Assembly (NCBI GenBank): GCA_024683955.1
Contig: JAIKXS010000034.1
Span: 62,001-126,000, forward strand
Length of the DNA: 64,000 nt
Origin: Desulfovibrio sp.
Lineage (GTDB): Bacteria > Desulfobacterota > Desulfovibrionia > Desulfovibrionales > Desulfovibrionaceae
Reading direction: 5' to 3'
Positions 18,001 to 26,545 of the stretch are shown piece after piece. Both the position numbers and the translations under genes were made by a program. The notes beneath the pieces were generated by a model, which saw only the letters and a program-made list of their open reading frames with translations, was not told where the DNA came from and did no database searches. The number at the start of each line of letters is the position of its first letter. The first letter of the stretch is position 1.

Positions 18001-18152
18001 TTGACGTGGAAAAACGCGGAATGCCCGCCTTTCCACTTTACGTGGAGGGAACCTTTGACAAAACCAAGACCTCCGTGGGGGTTGGAGCGCTCGTCCTTAA
18101 TGCCGTCGGAGGACTTTTTCGGGGACTTATCGGTATCTTTGCACCGAAGTAA
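15099..18152 (+). CDS. AsmA-like envelope protein (1017 residues)
   Basis: One N-terminal membrane anchor (residues 8-30: LFFTLLSCCLLCLLLGGGIF) is followed by about 980 residues of repetitive beta structure typical of AsmA/YhdP/TamB-like proteins. The C-terminal part (GKGEL, MSFDGRFDVEK) resembles the AsmA C-terminal region. Such proteins span the periplasm and are thought to move phospholipid toward the outer membrane. This fits the mla lipid-transport genes 14 kb away, although direction and substrate are not established here. The gene is monocistronic, divergent from the glycosyltransferase and convergent with truA. Confidence 0.8.
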   Translation: MRTRTILRRLFFTLLSCCLLCLLLGGGIFAWLESHKVEIRDTVLSLLHKELGQKCVVAYVGVHFSPRPVLLIKGFESSGPLFSLTAERVLAVPSFSGLMRGLFIPSTIQFESPVLDVRSSFFDQPVSSAPKKEEAFPEPCIIIVENGTCTLNYPDSPVSLSGFDCYLKSHSTQSLKGDFLIEKVTFAVANVSCSLSDVLFLGDVDFRSLSRGNARFDVRGEFNGPEWVKNIAFHFSVRSNDDSWDAKTAIKGNIVKDRLLIPLSLSGYVSLARNGERVQGKNLALEFGRDRAVFSADYLLHENRLSGHIGVQRLSLVEWFGFGRLLPSGIMHSLDYIHDGRLDFELDSRGLRIPFAEAVCANAVFTGRGGVEDWRRPVVFFDMHAPEVDLIRAVPEAGGILPSEPYFGHGPFTPDGLEKKSEGDIDVSYDIRLGADMVAYGPLSFENARVLIHPPADPENDDIHIDAKASFYGGTVNASGVLSRVTELFYSVSANCKDVNANLLYRDFPVLPVLYGNLAAHTNFKSQGTTLDGFLKNLRGSAVLEVKRGTLVSGGHRGTQFSSCILRLDPLRQGMWQKKRLGLDGVWTAELEQPGVRAQIQSNGRVFFGKTADKSGVEIQNIDTGVTVRIDRGDGKPLALSGRGLLHLIPMQLVRLTDARVQLPGAEFRGEIGVRQKGFALETRGSWNIASLPLLLEGLSGKKHDLPSFLHTLNGKITLAAEGELLHFSDLQLSTKLGPVSGTLDLELGKQIRMTPRLTFKNLDADALLEGGTSRGPLNWQGVESLLLDGHLKIENLRFKNCPFTGITFSLSLKDRVLHLADVEGRLYGGHLNGSFTLVFSKVLEVQSTGRLSDCDLSLFSRDAVKNGRLFGKGKVRGAIRAAFSSFSEWPGCLWGDWVLDAREGGYQPFDKGGHSSEKSIPFSRLSASGTLEGGIVRSSDLVLKGDGLSLRGKGELNLGKMSFDGRFDVEKRGMPAFPLYVEGTFDKTKTSVGVGALVLNAVGGLFRGLIGIFAPK

Positions 18153-18332
18153 GAACTTTTCCCGGGGGATCCTCCCTGGACGGGACCATGGCTTACCCAG
18201 GGAAGGGAATCCGGATACGGAGATGTTCCTGGAACGGGTGATGGCGCCTGCCGGAAAGTAGGGATGTGCAGGGACACGCAACGTTTTCTCTGCGTTTGCA
18301 GCGTCTTGTAACAGCGGCGGCCCCCCTGTTTT

Positions 18333-19124
18333 TTACCACTCATCATCCTCTTTTGTTCCATATCTTACATGGACGAGGGAGAGACCTTCCGGTGGAGCCG
18401 TCCGGCATGGATTTTTTTCTCTTGCCTTCATAGCAAGTATCTCCGCCGCATGTTCGGGCGTTAGCTGCTTTTTGCCGACAGCCCACAGTATTCCGGCAAG
18501 ATTTCTGACCATCTGCTTCAAAAAGCCGTCAGCCCTGACCGTGAGCTCGATTTCCGGGCTGTAGGGGGGGAAAAAAGGCTCGTTGGGCAAAGCGGTGATC
18601 CTTCCATCTAGCAGTTCGCGGATACTTGACGCAACATCGGTCCCTTTGTTCTGCAAACTTGCAAAGTCGTGTCGTCCTAGAAAAAAGGCAAGTGCCCGCT
18701 GCATGGAGGCCACATCAAGGGTTCCGCAGTTCCACGTAAAAGCTGCCTTATGGGGGGGGAGGAAACGTTCTTCCGTCCAGAATCGGTATGTGTATGTCTT
18801 GTCGACGGCGTCAAAGCGGGCATGGAAATCCTCTCTGCAGGGCTTTGCCCCGAGAACGCGTATGTCAGGTGGAAGAAGGGCATTGAGACTCCTTGCAAGG
18901 GCCGGGAACCGGTGGCTGTTGCTGAGCGTGATGTGGGCGACCTGGCCTGTTGCGTGGACACCGGCGTCGGTTCTGCCGGACCCCGTGACACGAAGGGATT
19001 CCTGAGAAAGTTTTTTAAGAACCCTCTCCAGGATGCCCTGTATGGTTTTAGGTTCTTCTTCTGCCTGGAGCTGCCAGCCGTGGTAGTTTGTACCGATATA
19101 GGCCAGCAGAAGACGGATGCGCAT
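18333..19124 (-). CDS. truA: tRNA pseudouridine(38-40) synthase
   Basis: The 263-residue enzyme converts uridines 38-40 of the tRNA anticodon stem to pseudouridine. The catalytic aspartate is D53 in GRTDAGVHA. The flanking family blocks GTNYHGWQ, DKTYTYRFW and GFLKQMVRNLAG are present. The start ATG overlaps the stop of the upstream motility gene (TGATG), so it is translationally coupled as the third gene of the fliJ operon. A GTG one codon earlier is possible but less likely. Confidence 0.95.
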   Translation of the reverse strand: MRIRLLLAYIGTNYHGWQLQAEEEPKTIQGILERVLKKLSQESLRVTGSGRTDAGVHATGQVAHITLSNSHRFPALARSLNALLPPDIRVLGAKPCREDFHARFDAVDKTYTYRFWTEERFLPPHKAAFTWNCGTLDVASMQRALAFFLGRHDFASLQNKGTDVASSIRELLDGRITALPNEPFFPPYSPEIELTVRADGFLKQMVRNLAGILWAVGKKQLTPEHAAEILAMKAREKNPCRTAPPEGLSLVHVRYGTKEDDEW

Positions 19125-20305
19125 CACTGCATCCTCATGCGCGCCAAGAGTTCCGTCAGCTTTGCCGTGACCTTGGGATTGGTGTAGCTCAGGATATCCC
19201 CCGACTGCTTGGGAGTCATGCGTTGCAATATCTGACAGGCAGTGCGCTCATCCATGCTTTCAAGCGCCTTTGCCGCGGTTTTCGGCTTCATATTGGCGTA
19301 CATTTGGATGAGGGTCCGGATCTTCTTGTCTTCCATGTTCCGGGCTTCTTCAAGCATCCGTTTGACCTTGGCCTCGCTGTCCTCGAGTTCCTTCATGCGT
19401 TCGTCCATTTGCTTTTTGAGCATAAGCATATCCTGCTGCTGTCTCGCAAGCTCCTGGGCTTCGGTGTTCATTTGAATGCCATTGGCACTGTTTTGAGGAG
19501 AGACATCTCGTGGTATGGGGGGCGAGGCAAGGGGCTTCCCCTGCAGGTCCGGAATGTCCCGTGAGGAGGTCCCGGGGCCCTGTCCTGGTGCCGGCATAGA
19601 CGGTCTTCCCATGCCGGTCTGGCCTCCGGCTTGCGGGGCACCGGGAGAGGAGGCCCCGGGACCGTCACGCGGTATGTCCGGCACTCCCGGGTGTGTCAGG
19701 GGCGCACTTTGTTCAATGGGAGCGAAAGGGGATGTCGACGGCCCGGCTTTCGGCAGGGGCATGGACTGGGCCGCTTTTGCTGCGGTCACAGAGCCGAGGG
19801 TTGGCACGGAGATCTTTTCCTCTGCAAGAAGGGTTGATGACGGCGCGGGTGTTCCCGGTTCCGCTATAGGTGCAGGCAATGGCGGAGGCAGAGGCAGATT
19901 ATGACCCGATAACAGAGCCTTTTCCGTCTCCTTTTTTTCTTCTATATGGCCAGCAAGGAGTGGCTTGCTACTTTTGTCATGAATAATGGGCGCCGCCTCG
20001 GGCTCTGATTTTTCTGGATTCAGGATGTTTGTCTGTTCTGTTTTTGGGGAAATGTCGTGTTTTTCTACGGGGATATCAATTGGGGGAATGTTTGCGGCTG
20101 ATTCCACAGCCGATTTTTGTGTTTCAGGAACTTTTTCCTCATCTGTGTGTTTATTTTCAATGGCCGTGTCAAAAAAAGAGATAAAGGGCACATCAAGCAG
20201 AATCATGGTAAAAATCGAAAGCTTGATGAAGCAGAGAACGGCAAGCCATCGGAAAAGCTTAACAAGCGGGAGCTTTTTTGTAGCGGATCGTTGCGATTTC
20301 GTCAT
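19124..20305 (-). CDS. MotE-like flagellar motility protein (MgtE-N-like C-terminus)
   Basis: The protein has 393 residues. A single membrane anchor (about 17-43) is followed by a long Pro/Ser/Ala-rich periplasmic-type linker (50-290). A coiled coil (about 290-335: QQQDMLMLKKQMDERMKEL) and a C-terminal MgtE-N-like helical domain follow (IQMYANMKPKTAAKALESMD, ILQRMTPKQSGDIL). In MotE proteins this layout gives a periplasmic chaperone for motor proteins. It overlaps fliJ by 47 bases and truA by three, so it belongs to the same operon. Similarity in the C-terminal domain and context are the basis of the name. Confidence 0.8.
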   Translation of the reverse strand: MTKSQRSATKKLPLVKLFRWLAVLCFIKLSIFTMILLDVPFISFFDTAIENKHTDEEKVPETQKSAVESAANIPPIDIPVEKHDISPKTEQTNILNPEKSEPEAAPIIHDKSSKPLLAGHIEEKKETEKALLSGHNLPLPPPLPAPIAEPGTPAPSSTLLAEEKISVPTLGSVTAAKAAQSMPLPKAGPSTSPFAPIEQSAPLTHPGVPDIPRDGPGASSPGAPQAGGQTGMGRPSMPAPGQGPGTSSRDIPDLQGKPLASPPIPRDVSPQNSANGIQMNTEAQELARQQQDMLMLKKQMDERMKELEDSEAKVKRMLEEARNMEDKKIRTLIQMYANMKPKTAAKALESMDERTACQILQRMTPKQSGDILSYTNPKVTAKLTELLARMRMQ

Positions 20306-20699
20306 TGAAATGTTGCTCCTTCATTTTTTCTTCATGCGTCCAGACAGCTTGCTGCCGTTCTTTGAGTTTGACCAGCATCCTTTTATCTATTGCCCGTGCG
20401 GTCAGAAGCTTCTGCGCCTCGCTTTTAAGGGCCAGTGCCATGGAATGTTCGTGTTCCGCCTGTTTTTGATCTTCCTTGAGCCCCCTGAGATACTGCTCGT
20501 TAATCCAGCATTCCGCGGGATTGAGAAGGTGTTCGCCTGTGGTTTTTTCCTGTGCTTCCTGAATGAGTACAAGAAGTTCATGCAGACGTTCCTCGGCGGT
20601 TGCAACGCGGGTCTGGGCCTGAGCAAGACGGATGCGTGCCTCTTCTTCAAGCTGCTCACGGTAGTCGAGAATTTTTTGCATACGAAATTTAAAGGACAT
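20259..20699 (-). CDS. fliJ: Flagellar export protein FliJ
   Basis: The protein has 146 residues and is entirely coiled-coil. The N-terminus is of FliJ type (FRMQKILDYREQLEEEARIRLA) and the C-terminus has a KRMLVKLKERQQ pattern. FliJ is the stalk of the export ATPase complex FliHI at the base of the flagellum. The usual partner fliI is not upstream; thiD is. The operon fliJ, motE-like, truA starts at a sigma-54 promoter at 20747-20762. Confidence 0.85.
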   Translation of the reverse strand: MSFKFRMQKILDYREQLEEEARIRLAQAQTRVATAEERLHELLVLIQEAQEKTTGEHLLNPAECWINEQYLRGLKEDQKQAEHEHSMALALKSEAQKLLTARAIDKRMLVKLKERQQAVWTHEEKMKEQHFNDEIATIRYKKAPAC

Positions 20700-20746
20700 G
20701 ATGGAGAGCCTTCTTTTTGACAGTCACAACTGCTTCTTCTCATGTA

Positions 20747-20762
20747 TGCAAAGAGTACGCCA
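20747..20762 (-). promoter_or_regulatory. Sigma-54 promoter upstream of fliJ
   Basis: The minus strand reads TGGCGTA-CTCT-TTGCA, with ten bases between GG and GC as sigma-54 requires. It lies 48 bases ahead of the fliJ start. Confidence 0.75.
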
Positions 20763-20801
20763 CGGGATGCCTGTTTTATGCTTGCTGGGGAAGGCCTCTC
20801 G

Positions 20802-21608
20802 TTATGTTTTCGTACCCATGCGGCAGGCATGGTTGACAGGACCGTGCCCCACACCCGGAGTATAGCTGTTTCTCAGAGCTTCATTCAAGTAGGCCTGGGC
20901 CTGACTTACGGCTGTGGACAAGGGGAGCCCCTTGCCCAGACCTGTTGCTATCGCCGCAGACAGTGTGCAGCCTGTTCCGTGAGTATTATTCGTTTCAATG
21001 CGAGGAACGGCCATCTCCTTTGGCGCGTTTCCCTTTTGAAAAAGATAGTCCGTGACCAGAACAGATCCGGGAAGATGTCCTCCTTTGAGCAGGATGGCTC
21101 CCCCGGTCATTTCCAGTAGCTCTTCTCCGGCAGCAAGAATGCCGTCACGGTCTTCAATCCGTCGTCCGGTGAACATTTCCGCCTCAGGAATATTGGGGGT
21201 CAAGATATCACAGATGGGGAGAAGATCCGTGATAAGTGCCCTTACGGCCTCTTCCTCGAGCAGTCTGAATCCACTCTGGCTGACGGCCACGGGATCCACG
21301 ACGAGGGGAAATCCGTGGTTCTTGAAGGCTCTGGAGACGGCCTGAATAATCTCGGCGGAAAAGAGCATGCCGGTTTTTGCAGCCCTTACGGGGAATCCAC
21401 GGGTAATGGCTTCTATCTGCTGCAGCACAAAATCGGGTGATACAGGAAATATCCCTGATACCTCGGCCCCGTTCTGTGCCGTCAGAGCCGTAATGGCGCT
21501 TGTGCCGTAGCCGCCAAGGGCAAAAATGGTTTTGAGATCTGCCTGTATCCCTGCTCCTCCGCCAGAATCAGAGCCGGCTACAGTCATAATTGTCGGAACG
21601 TTTTGCAT
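20802..21608 (-). CDS. thiD: Hydroxymethylpyrimidine/phosphomethylpyrimidine kinase
   Basis: The 268-residue ribokinase-fold enzyme phosphorylates HMP and HMP-P for thiamine synthesis, supplying the pyrimidine substrate of ThiE. It shows [13 protein letters not shown] near residue 12, the substrate segment KTGMLFS near 80, a conserved DPVAVSQSG, and the anion hole/catalytic [13 protein letters not shown] near 208. AAGGA lies seven bases before the ATG. It is unlinked to other thi genes apart from thiE in this window. Confidence 0.95.
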   Translation of the reverse strand: MQNVPTIMTVAGSDSGGGAGIQADLKTIFALGGYGTSAITALTAQNGAEVSGIFPVSPDFVLQQIEAITRGFPVRAAKTGMLFSAEIIQAVSRAFKNHGFPLVVDPVAVSQSGFRLLEEEAVRALITDLLPICDILTPNIPEAEMFTGRRIEDRDGILAAGEELLEMTGGAILLKGGHLPGSVLVTDYLFQKGNAPKEMAVPRIETNNTHGTGCTLSAAIATGLGKGLPLSTAVSQAQAYLNEALRNSYTPGVGHGPVNHACRMGTKT

Positions 21609-21836
21609 AACATGTCCTTATCGGTAAGAGCGTATTGCTCCTGCCTGACGTCTGATCAGTAAAGGAGTCCTAGCGAAAGCATGCTTCCCATAGTTATCTT
21701 AATTATTGCTTTTCGCGATGCCAGAGAAGGAGTATGCTTGTATCTGGGGAAATGAATTGCTATCCTTGCTTGTGTAGGATCGCAGCTTTGTTTTTTTTTG
21801 TTGTATGTGTCTTTTGGTGAAAAAAAGGAGCGTCGT

Positions 21837-22280
21837 ATGCGCGTTGTTGCTGTATCAAAAAGTGAGAAAAAAGGTGAGAAAAAGCAGAATCAAGAGTCCT
21901 GTATGCTTATTGCCGGGCATGGTATGGAGGGAGATGTCCACGCTGACGGCACTCATCGTCAGCTGAGTCTTCTTGCCGTTGAATCCATTGCGACGATGAG
22001 AGATCTCGGCTGTGATGTCCATCCTGGTGATTTTGCGGAAAATATCACAACGGAAGGGATTTGCCTTCATACACTCCCTGTCGGAACTCGTTTCCTAATC
22101 GGTGAGAATATTTTGCTTGAGCTCACACAAATTGGCAAGGAGTGTCATTCGGGGTGTGCGATCGCCAAACAGGTGGGGCGCTGTGTTATGCCAAAGGAGG
22201 GCATCTTCTGCCGTATTTTGAAAGGTGGTGAAGTGCGTCCGAACGACCCCATCCGTGTTCTTCCGAAGGAAGAGGTATAG
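21837..22280 (+). CDS. MOSC domain protein
   Basis: The 147-residue protein consists of one MOSC beta-barrel: HGMEGDVHADGTHRQLSLL near residue 27, PGDFAENITTEGI near 60, LPVGTRF, and the C-terminal Cys motif GKECHSGCAI near 103. Single-domain MOSC proteins act on sulfur carried by molybdenum cofactor or in related sulfur transfer. The exact substrate is not known. The start is ATG 21837 with GGAG seven bases upstream; the frame extends 13 codons further without a ribosome site. Confidence 0.85.
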   Translation: MRVVAVSKSEKKGEKKQNQESCMLIAGHGMEGDVHADGTHRQLSLLAVESIATMRDLGCDVHPGDFAENITTEGICLHTLPVGTRFLIGENILLELTQIGKECHSGCAIAKQVGRCVMPKEGIFCRILKGGEVRPNDPIRVLPKEEV

Positions 22281-22324
22281 GTTCCGTCAGGATGCTTCAT
22301 CCTTAATGCATGCTGTTTTTGCCG

Positions 22325-24550
22325 TCAGAGGACTTCGTAAATACGGGCAAAGACATTGTCGTAGATCAGCTTGAAGTATGGGGAGAGAAGCGGATCCTGA
22401 CTTGGCGCAATAAGAAGACGGACCATGAGTGACCGGGAGATGCGCTCGTCGATGGCGATTTTTTCGTCCGTTACCTTGTTGAAAAGGAAATGGACATTGC
22501 GTCGTTTTTCCAAAAATTGCTTTTGTTCTTCCTTGCTCGCCCTGGTGTTCTCGGCAAACCATTCCTGCACGTAGTTTCTGTGAGTCAGACCGGTTTCATC
22601 GAAGATACTGATGGCGGCCGCGTTGATGCCCTGTTCATTTTCCCCAAGACGCACTTCCCCCGTGTCGAGTTTGTAGGACAGCTCCTGCGGTACGATAGAA
22701 AGAGCTCCCCCCTCCCCTTTTTGTGTGATAAAATTCCAGCTGCCGAAGTTGCTGATCCAGAATCCGAGTCGCAACATTTCAAAGCTTACGATAATAAATA
22801 TTCTTCCTTTGCTTTCGATGAGCGGTGTTTGTGCGGAGCGGAGCCGGTTCATCAGCTCTTCGGCACCCGCCGCGTCAAGATTCTGAAAGACATTGCCTGC
22901 CACATCGCCTTTTTGCTGGGTGTAGCGCATGAGTTGCCGGGCGAAACGCGGATTGTCTGTTGCGAAAACCGCGGCGGGGAGGTAGAGCGACGGTCCCGCA
23001 TGTTCAGCTCCGTCGGCAATAGTTGAGCGCTTTGCAAAGTGGTGGGTGGCATATCCCCAGTCCCACCATATCCATAGCTTTGAGTCTACTGGAGTCATGT
23101 CGCCTGCCGCCCGAAGGCATTCCGCATGACGTCGGTTGATCATGGGGCCCTGGGACATGGCAGGGATGATGTCGAGGAAGGGCAGGAGAAGGATAAGGGA
23201 GAGAAGAACCGAGGTAATCGTTCCGGCCGTGGTGCCGCGCAGACGTTGCTTAAGCGTTTTCTGGAAAAGCCAGTAGAGTGGTAGGGACAGGCCTATCCCC
23301 ATGATCGGAGCTCCGAACATTACCATCCGTCCTCCCAGTTTGATGGAGAGGAATGCCAGGACGGAGAGGGGAAGAAGAAAAAGGGCGCCAGGCCTTCTTG
23401 CCATGACTAAAAGAAACCCGAAAAGCCCGAGAAACGCCGCTTCAGGCCAGGGGTGAAAGTAGGAGAGTATAGTCGGGATGTTAAGATCCTGAATTTCGAC
23501 AATGGACTGGGCGACAGAAGGGTAGAGAAGACTTATGCCGGAGGTTCCCTCTCTGATGTCGGCGCTGTGTTTTATATAGGCATTGAGGTGCGCGATAACG
23601 GTTTCGGCAATCCCCCCGTTTACGAGAAAGTACGTCGTTATAATCCACAGGGCACCCTGCACAGCCGGATGGAGCAGAAAACGGAGAATGACACGGCTCT
23701 TGACAGAACTCCCCGCAAAAACAAGGATTGAGAATACAAGTCCTGCTGGACCTGCGAGACAGGGAAGAGCGTAGGTTAGAGCACCGAGGAGGAGAAGTCC
23801 TCGGCGATTTTTTGGCGCGAGGAAAAAGGCCATGCAGGCCAGAAGCGCCACATTATAGCGGATAAGATATGGAAAGACGGAATGCCAAGACTGTGTTTGC
23901 CAGGAAATAAGGCCTGAAAGGCCGAGAAGGAAAATCCATTTCATGGCAAGCGGATTCCCCTGGGGAATCAGTTCATCGTCCGACGGGAGAGATGTCTGGG
24001 AAAATCCTTTTCCGAGCAGCTTTTTCATAACCACGGCGGGCAGAAGAAGGTGGCGCATGGCCCATGTAGCGGGAAACAGGGTCATGAGCAGGGGAAAGAA
24101 AAGGGTTATCAGGTCAGTATCGTAAAAGCCGAGAAGAGTTCGGGCGAGGAATCCCGGTGAGAAGGATGTGATGAGTCCCGCGGCAACACCAGCCTCCATG
24201 CTGCCAAGAGCCCAAACCCAGAAATAGACGATAACCGCCACCAAACTTGAAAGGACCAGAGGAAACCAGAACGCTACAGCAGCTGGCGGAATGTGTAAAA
24301 GATCCGAGAGAATCTCGAGCATGTGTGCCATGGGGTGTCCCACGGCAAGTCCGAATCCCTCAGCTCCAGCGACCCAGTGGTAGGCATCGTGGGTGGCCAG
24401 AAGGAATTCATGCCCCAGGCGAAATTCTCCGTTCTGCCAGTTGGGCCATTCGAGCATGCGGAGGAGAAGAGCGCAGATAAACGTGAAAAGGGCGAGCAGG
24501 AGGCCCCGTCGCCAGTAATGTGTCGTTGTGGAGGGAAGAAGTTGTTTCAT
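22325..24550 (-). CDS. pglB: STT3/PglB-type oligosaccharyltransferase
   Basis: This 741-residue membrane enzyme has about 11-13 membrane segments in the first 450 residues and a C-terminal periplasmic domain. Catalytic signatures of STT3 are visible: HDAYHW in the first external loop, YDTDLI as the second acidic motif, and WWDWGY (consensus WWDYG) near residue 495, which recognises the +2 Ser/Thr of the sequon. STT3 enzymes transfer lipid-linked glycan to asparagine of exported proteins; Desulfovibrio PglB homologues have been shown to be active. No glycan-assembly genes adjoin it, so the glycan must be made elsewhere. It has no clear Shine-Dalgarno. Confidence 0.9.
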   Translation of the reverse strand: MKQLLPSTTTHYWRRGLLLALFTFICALLLRMLEWPNWQNGEFRLGHEFLLATHDAYHWVAGAEGFGLAVGHPMAHMLEILSDLLHIPPAAVAFWFPLVLSSLVAVIVYFWVWALGSMEAGVAAGLITSFSPGFLARTLLGFYDTDLITLFFPLLMTLFPATWAMRHLLLPAVVMKKLLGKGFSQTSLPSDDELIPQGNPLAMKWIFLLGLSGLISWQTQSWHSVFPYLIRYNVALLACMAFFLAPKNRRGLLLLGALTYALPCLAGPAGLVFSILVFAGSSVKSRVILRFLLHPAVQGALWIITTYFLVNGGIAETVIAHLNAYIKHSADIREGTSGISLLYPSVAQSIVEIQDLNIPTILSYFHPWPEAAFLGLFGFLLVMARRPGALFLLPLSVLAFLSIKLGGRMVMFGAPIMGIGLSLPLYWLFQKTLKQRLRGTTAGTITSVLLSLILLLPFLDIIPAMSQGPMINRRHAECLRAAGDMTPVDSKLWIWWDWGYATHHFAKRSTIADGAEHAGPSLYLPAAVFATDNPRFARQLMRYTQQKGDVAGNVFQNLDAAGAEELMNRLRSAQTPLIESKGRIFIIVSFEMLRLGFWISNFGSWNFITQKGEGGALSIVPQELSYKLDTGEVRLGENEQGINAAAISIFDETGLTHRNYVQEWFAENTRASKEEQKQFLEKRRNVHFLFNKVTDEKIAIDERISRSLMVRLLIAPSQDPLLSPYFKLIYDNVFARIYEVL

Positions 24551-24672
24551 GAACAGTCAGCGCAGGTTCGAGTGTCGGCCTGAAGGCCACGTCAGACGGT
24601 CGTTTTAGTTGTCCGGGCGTCCCATGTGGCGTTCACGCCCGTTCGGTTGGGAGACGTTTTCTGCCCGCTTCT

Positions 24673-25317
24673 TTATGCGTTGCATCGGACCAGAGAACGG
24701 AGAATACGTTTTTTCCCGCGGACGCTGTAGGAATGGGTTGCGAAGGGCTTGAAGGGACGGGGAATCTGTTCTTCAATATCTTCGGCAAGCATCAGAACGA
24801 TATGTCCGTTGTCAGCAAGCAGCGGCCCTGCCATCTCCAGGAGCTTTTTCCACGGCATGAAGGCCTTCGCCACAAGAAGATCCGCCGAACCTGCCGCCTT
24901 TCTGATTATGAGTTCAACCGACTCTTCCTGTACATGCGTCTTGGGGAGCGAAATGGACGCGAGGACAGTACGGAGAAAAATAGCCCGCTTGGCCCCGCGT
25001 TCCACAAGGTGGTATGTGCCATCCTGCCAGAGAGTCCGCAGGGGAATGCCAGGAAAGCCGCTTCCCGCCCCTAGGTCATAGGTGCACGGATTTTGCGGAA
25101 GGGGCAGGGTTTTCAGAAATGCCGCGAGATGGAAGCTGTCAAGAACAAGATCCCGCACAATTTCCTCAAGGCTTTTGAGTCCCGTGAGATTCATCGCCCT
25201 GTTCCATTTGAGGAGCAGGTCAAGGTGCGAGGCAAGCTTTTTTATCACGGGTTCGTCTGGACCGAAACCTTCCTCTCCAAGAATGCGGGAAAGTACTGCT
25301 TCTGTATGCGTGCCCAT
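24673..25317 (-). CDS. rsmG: 16S rRNA (guanine527-N7)-methyltransferase
   Basis: The 214-residue SAM-dependent methyltransferase modifies G527 of 16S rRNA. The SAM loop DLGAGSGFPG is near residue 80, preceded by the family segment WNRAMNLTG near 38, and followed by HLVERGAKRAIFLR and VAKAFMPWKKLLE. GAGGGA lies three bases ahead of the start. It is monocistronic or cotranscribed into the oligosaccharyltransferase gene, 122 bases downstream. Confidence 0.95.
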   Translation of the reverse strand: MGTHTEAVLSRILGEEGFGPDEPVIKKLASHLDLLLKWNRAMNLTGLKSLEEIVRDLVLDSFHLAAFLKTLPLPQNPCTYDLGAGSGFPGIPLRTLWQDGTYHLVERGAKRAIFLRTVLASISLPKTHVQEESVELIIRKAAGSADLLVAKAFMPWKKLLEMAGPLLADNGHIVLMLAEDIEEQIPRPFKPFATHSYSVRGKKRILRSLVRCNA

Positions 25318-26482
25318 AGTTCCCTCTCGTCTTTTTGTTTTCTCTACCTTCTCGCTCCCTGCCTTGCAAGGCTTTCCTCAGGAACGCGGGTGTTGCGTCT
25401 TCTTTTCTTTTTGGGCATTTTTATGGGGGTACGCCACGCCGTCACCATCGTCTGTATTATGGCCGGGGCATAACCGGTGGAATTCCGACACTCAACGTGT
25501 TTTCCCCTTGTTGTGTGATATCTGCCACGGAAATATTGTAGAAGTTTCAGGAATACATCCAATTCTGTTTTATACTGCTGCAGGACAAGCGGCCCTCGGT
25601 GCCTTAAAATGTTTTTCTTAGGCAACGCTTTCATGCAATGCAAACTGTTCTGTTTTTGAGATCTCTTTTTACTCTAAATCTTTCGACTTCTTAATGCGCC
25701 TGTCTCTCCGTAGTTACATTGTAATGAGAGGGTACTAAGATTGTTCTTTAGCGTTTTTTGTCGACGTGAAGCCTGACTTATAAAGGCCTTTTTTATTAAA
25801 AAGACTGCATTTTTGTGCATCATAAAACTACAGTATCTACCATTACGAATTTCGTTGACTTTTTCATAGACCAACTATATGCAAGGTTGCAAATCCTGCA
25901 AACTTTCACATGAGAGTCCGCGCCAGGCCTTTTTGAAACTGTCTCTGTACGCTGCTTTTCTTGTCGGTGTCGGTCCTTTTGAAAGACGGCTTTTAGCGTG
26001 GAAAGGACCCCCGTGAATCCGAAGGAGGAGAATCCGGCCGCCACACATCTTTCGGCCTCCTCAGTGAATGAAGGAGAATTCAACAGGAGTACTTCTGTTA
26101 GAAGAGCCCGCGATACTGTAACAAGGCAAGACAGCGGACGCCCGTCGTGGACAAGGCATTATGTTTCATGGTCTCTTGTGTCACCACAGCACACGGTTCA
26201 GATGTAGCGGTGAGGTTATGCGTATAACGGCAAAAGATCATCGCCGCCTCGTTTCAAGTGCATATCTTGTTGATTTGAGACGAACCAGCACGTCAGTGCA
26301 GCAGGGACATGTTGTGGGCCTGACCGGCAGTAAGCACCCTTTGTGCGGGAGAAGGCCGACGTTCCTGCCCTGTAAGGAGAAGACGGCCTCTCGCGCGGTC
26401 CGGCAGGGCCGCAGCCGGAGGGTTCTGTCTCATCTCAGGCTGGGGAAAATGTCAAGTTGTACCAATCACATTAAGGAAAACG
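25318..26482. other. Non-coding stretch upstream of fabD, no confident gene
   Basis: About 1.2 kb without a convincing gene. It is T-rich around 25,640-25,860 and G/C-richer after 25,980. Several short frames exist. One from ATG 26218 with GTGAGG upstream would be 104 codons, basic and Arg/Ser-rich, and is the least implausible, but its composition looks like random reading. A GAGGAG/CTCCTC inverted repeat lies at about 26,020-26,060. I looked for cobalamin, TPP and glycine riboswitch cores and did not find a match. Confidence 0.5.
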
Positions 26483-26545
26483 AAGGAGGCAGCATTTCCT
26501 CTCCGGCCGTCAGGCCGGGGTCTTCATGCTGAATACGTATACGTG
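26483..26545 (+). promoter_or_regulatory. fabD ribosome binding site separated from its start by a hairpin
   Basis: A perfect AAGGAGG lies at 26483-26489, more than 50 bases before the coding start. Beginning at the very next base, CAGCAT (26490-26495) can pair with ATGCTG (26526-26531), and CCGGCC/GGCCGG (26503-26518) forms an inner stem with loop GTCA. Folding leaves 11 bases between the Shine-Dalgarno and GTG 26543, or 14 to ATG 26546. No other Shine-Dalgarno is near the start. The same design occurs before alr. Confidence 0.55.

Noticed and set aside
24551-24600. GGTTCGAG resembling a tRNA T-loop
   Set aside because: No acceptor or anticodon stems around it.
26000-26160. Possible cobalamin riboswitch
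   Set aside because: Hairpins exist but the B12 box and conserved core are not present.
26161-26532. 123-codon frame upstream of fabD
   Set aside because: Composition looks random; an internal ATG at 26218 has only a weak site.
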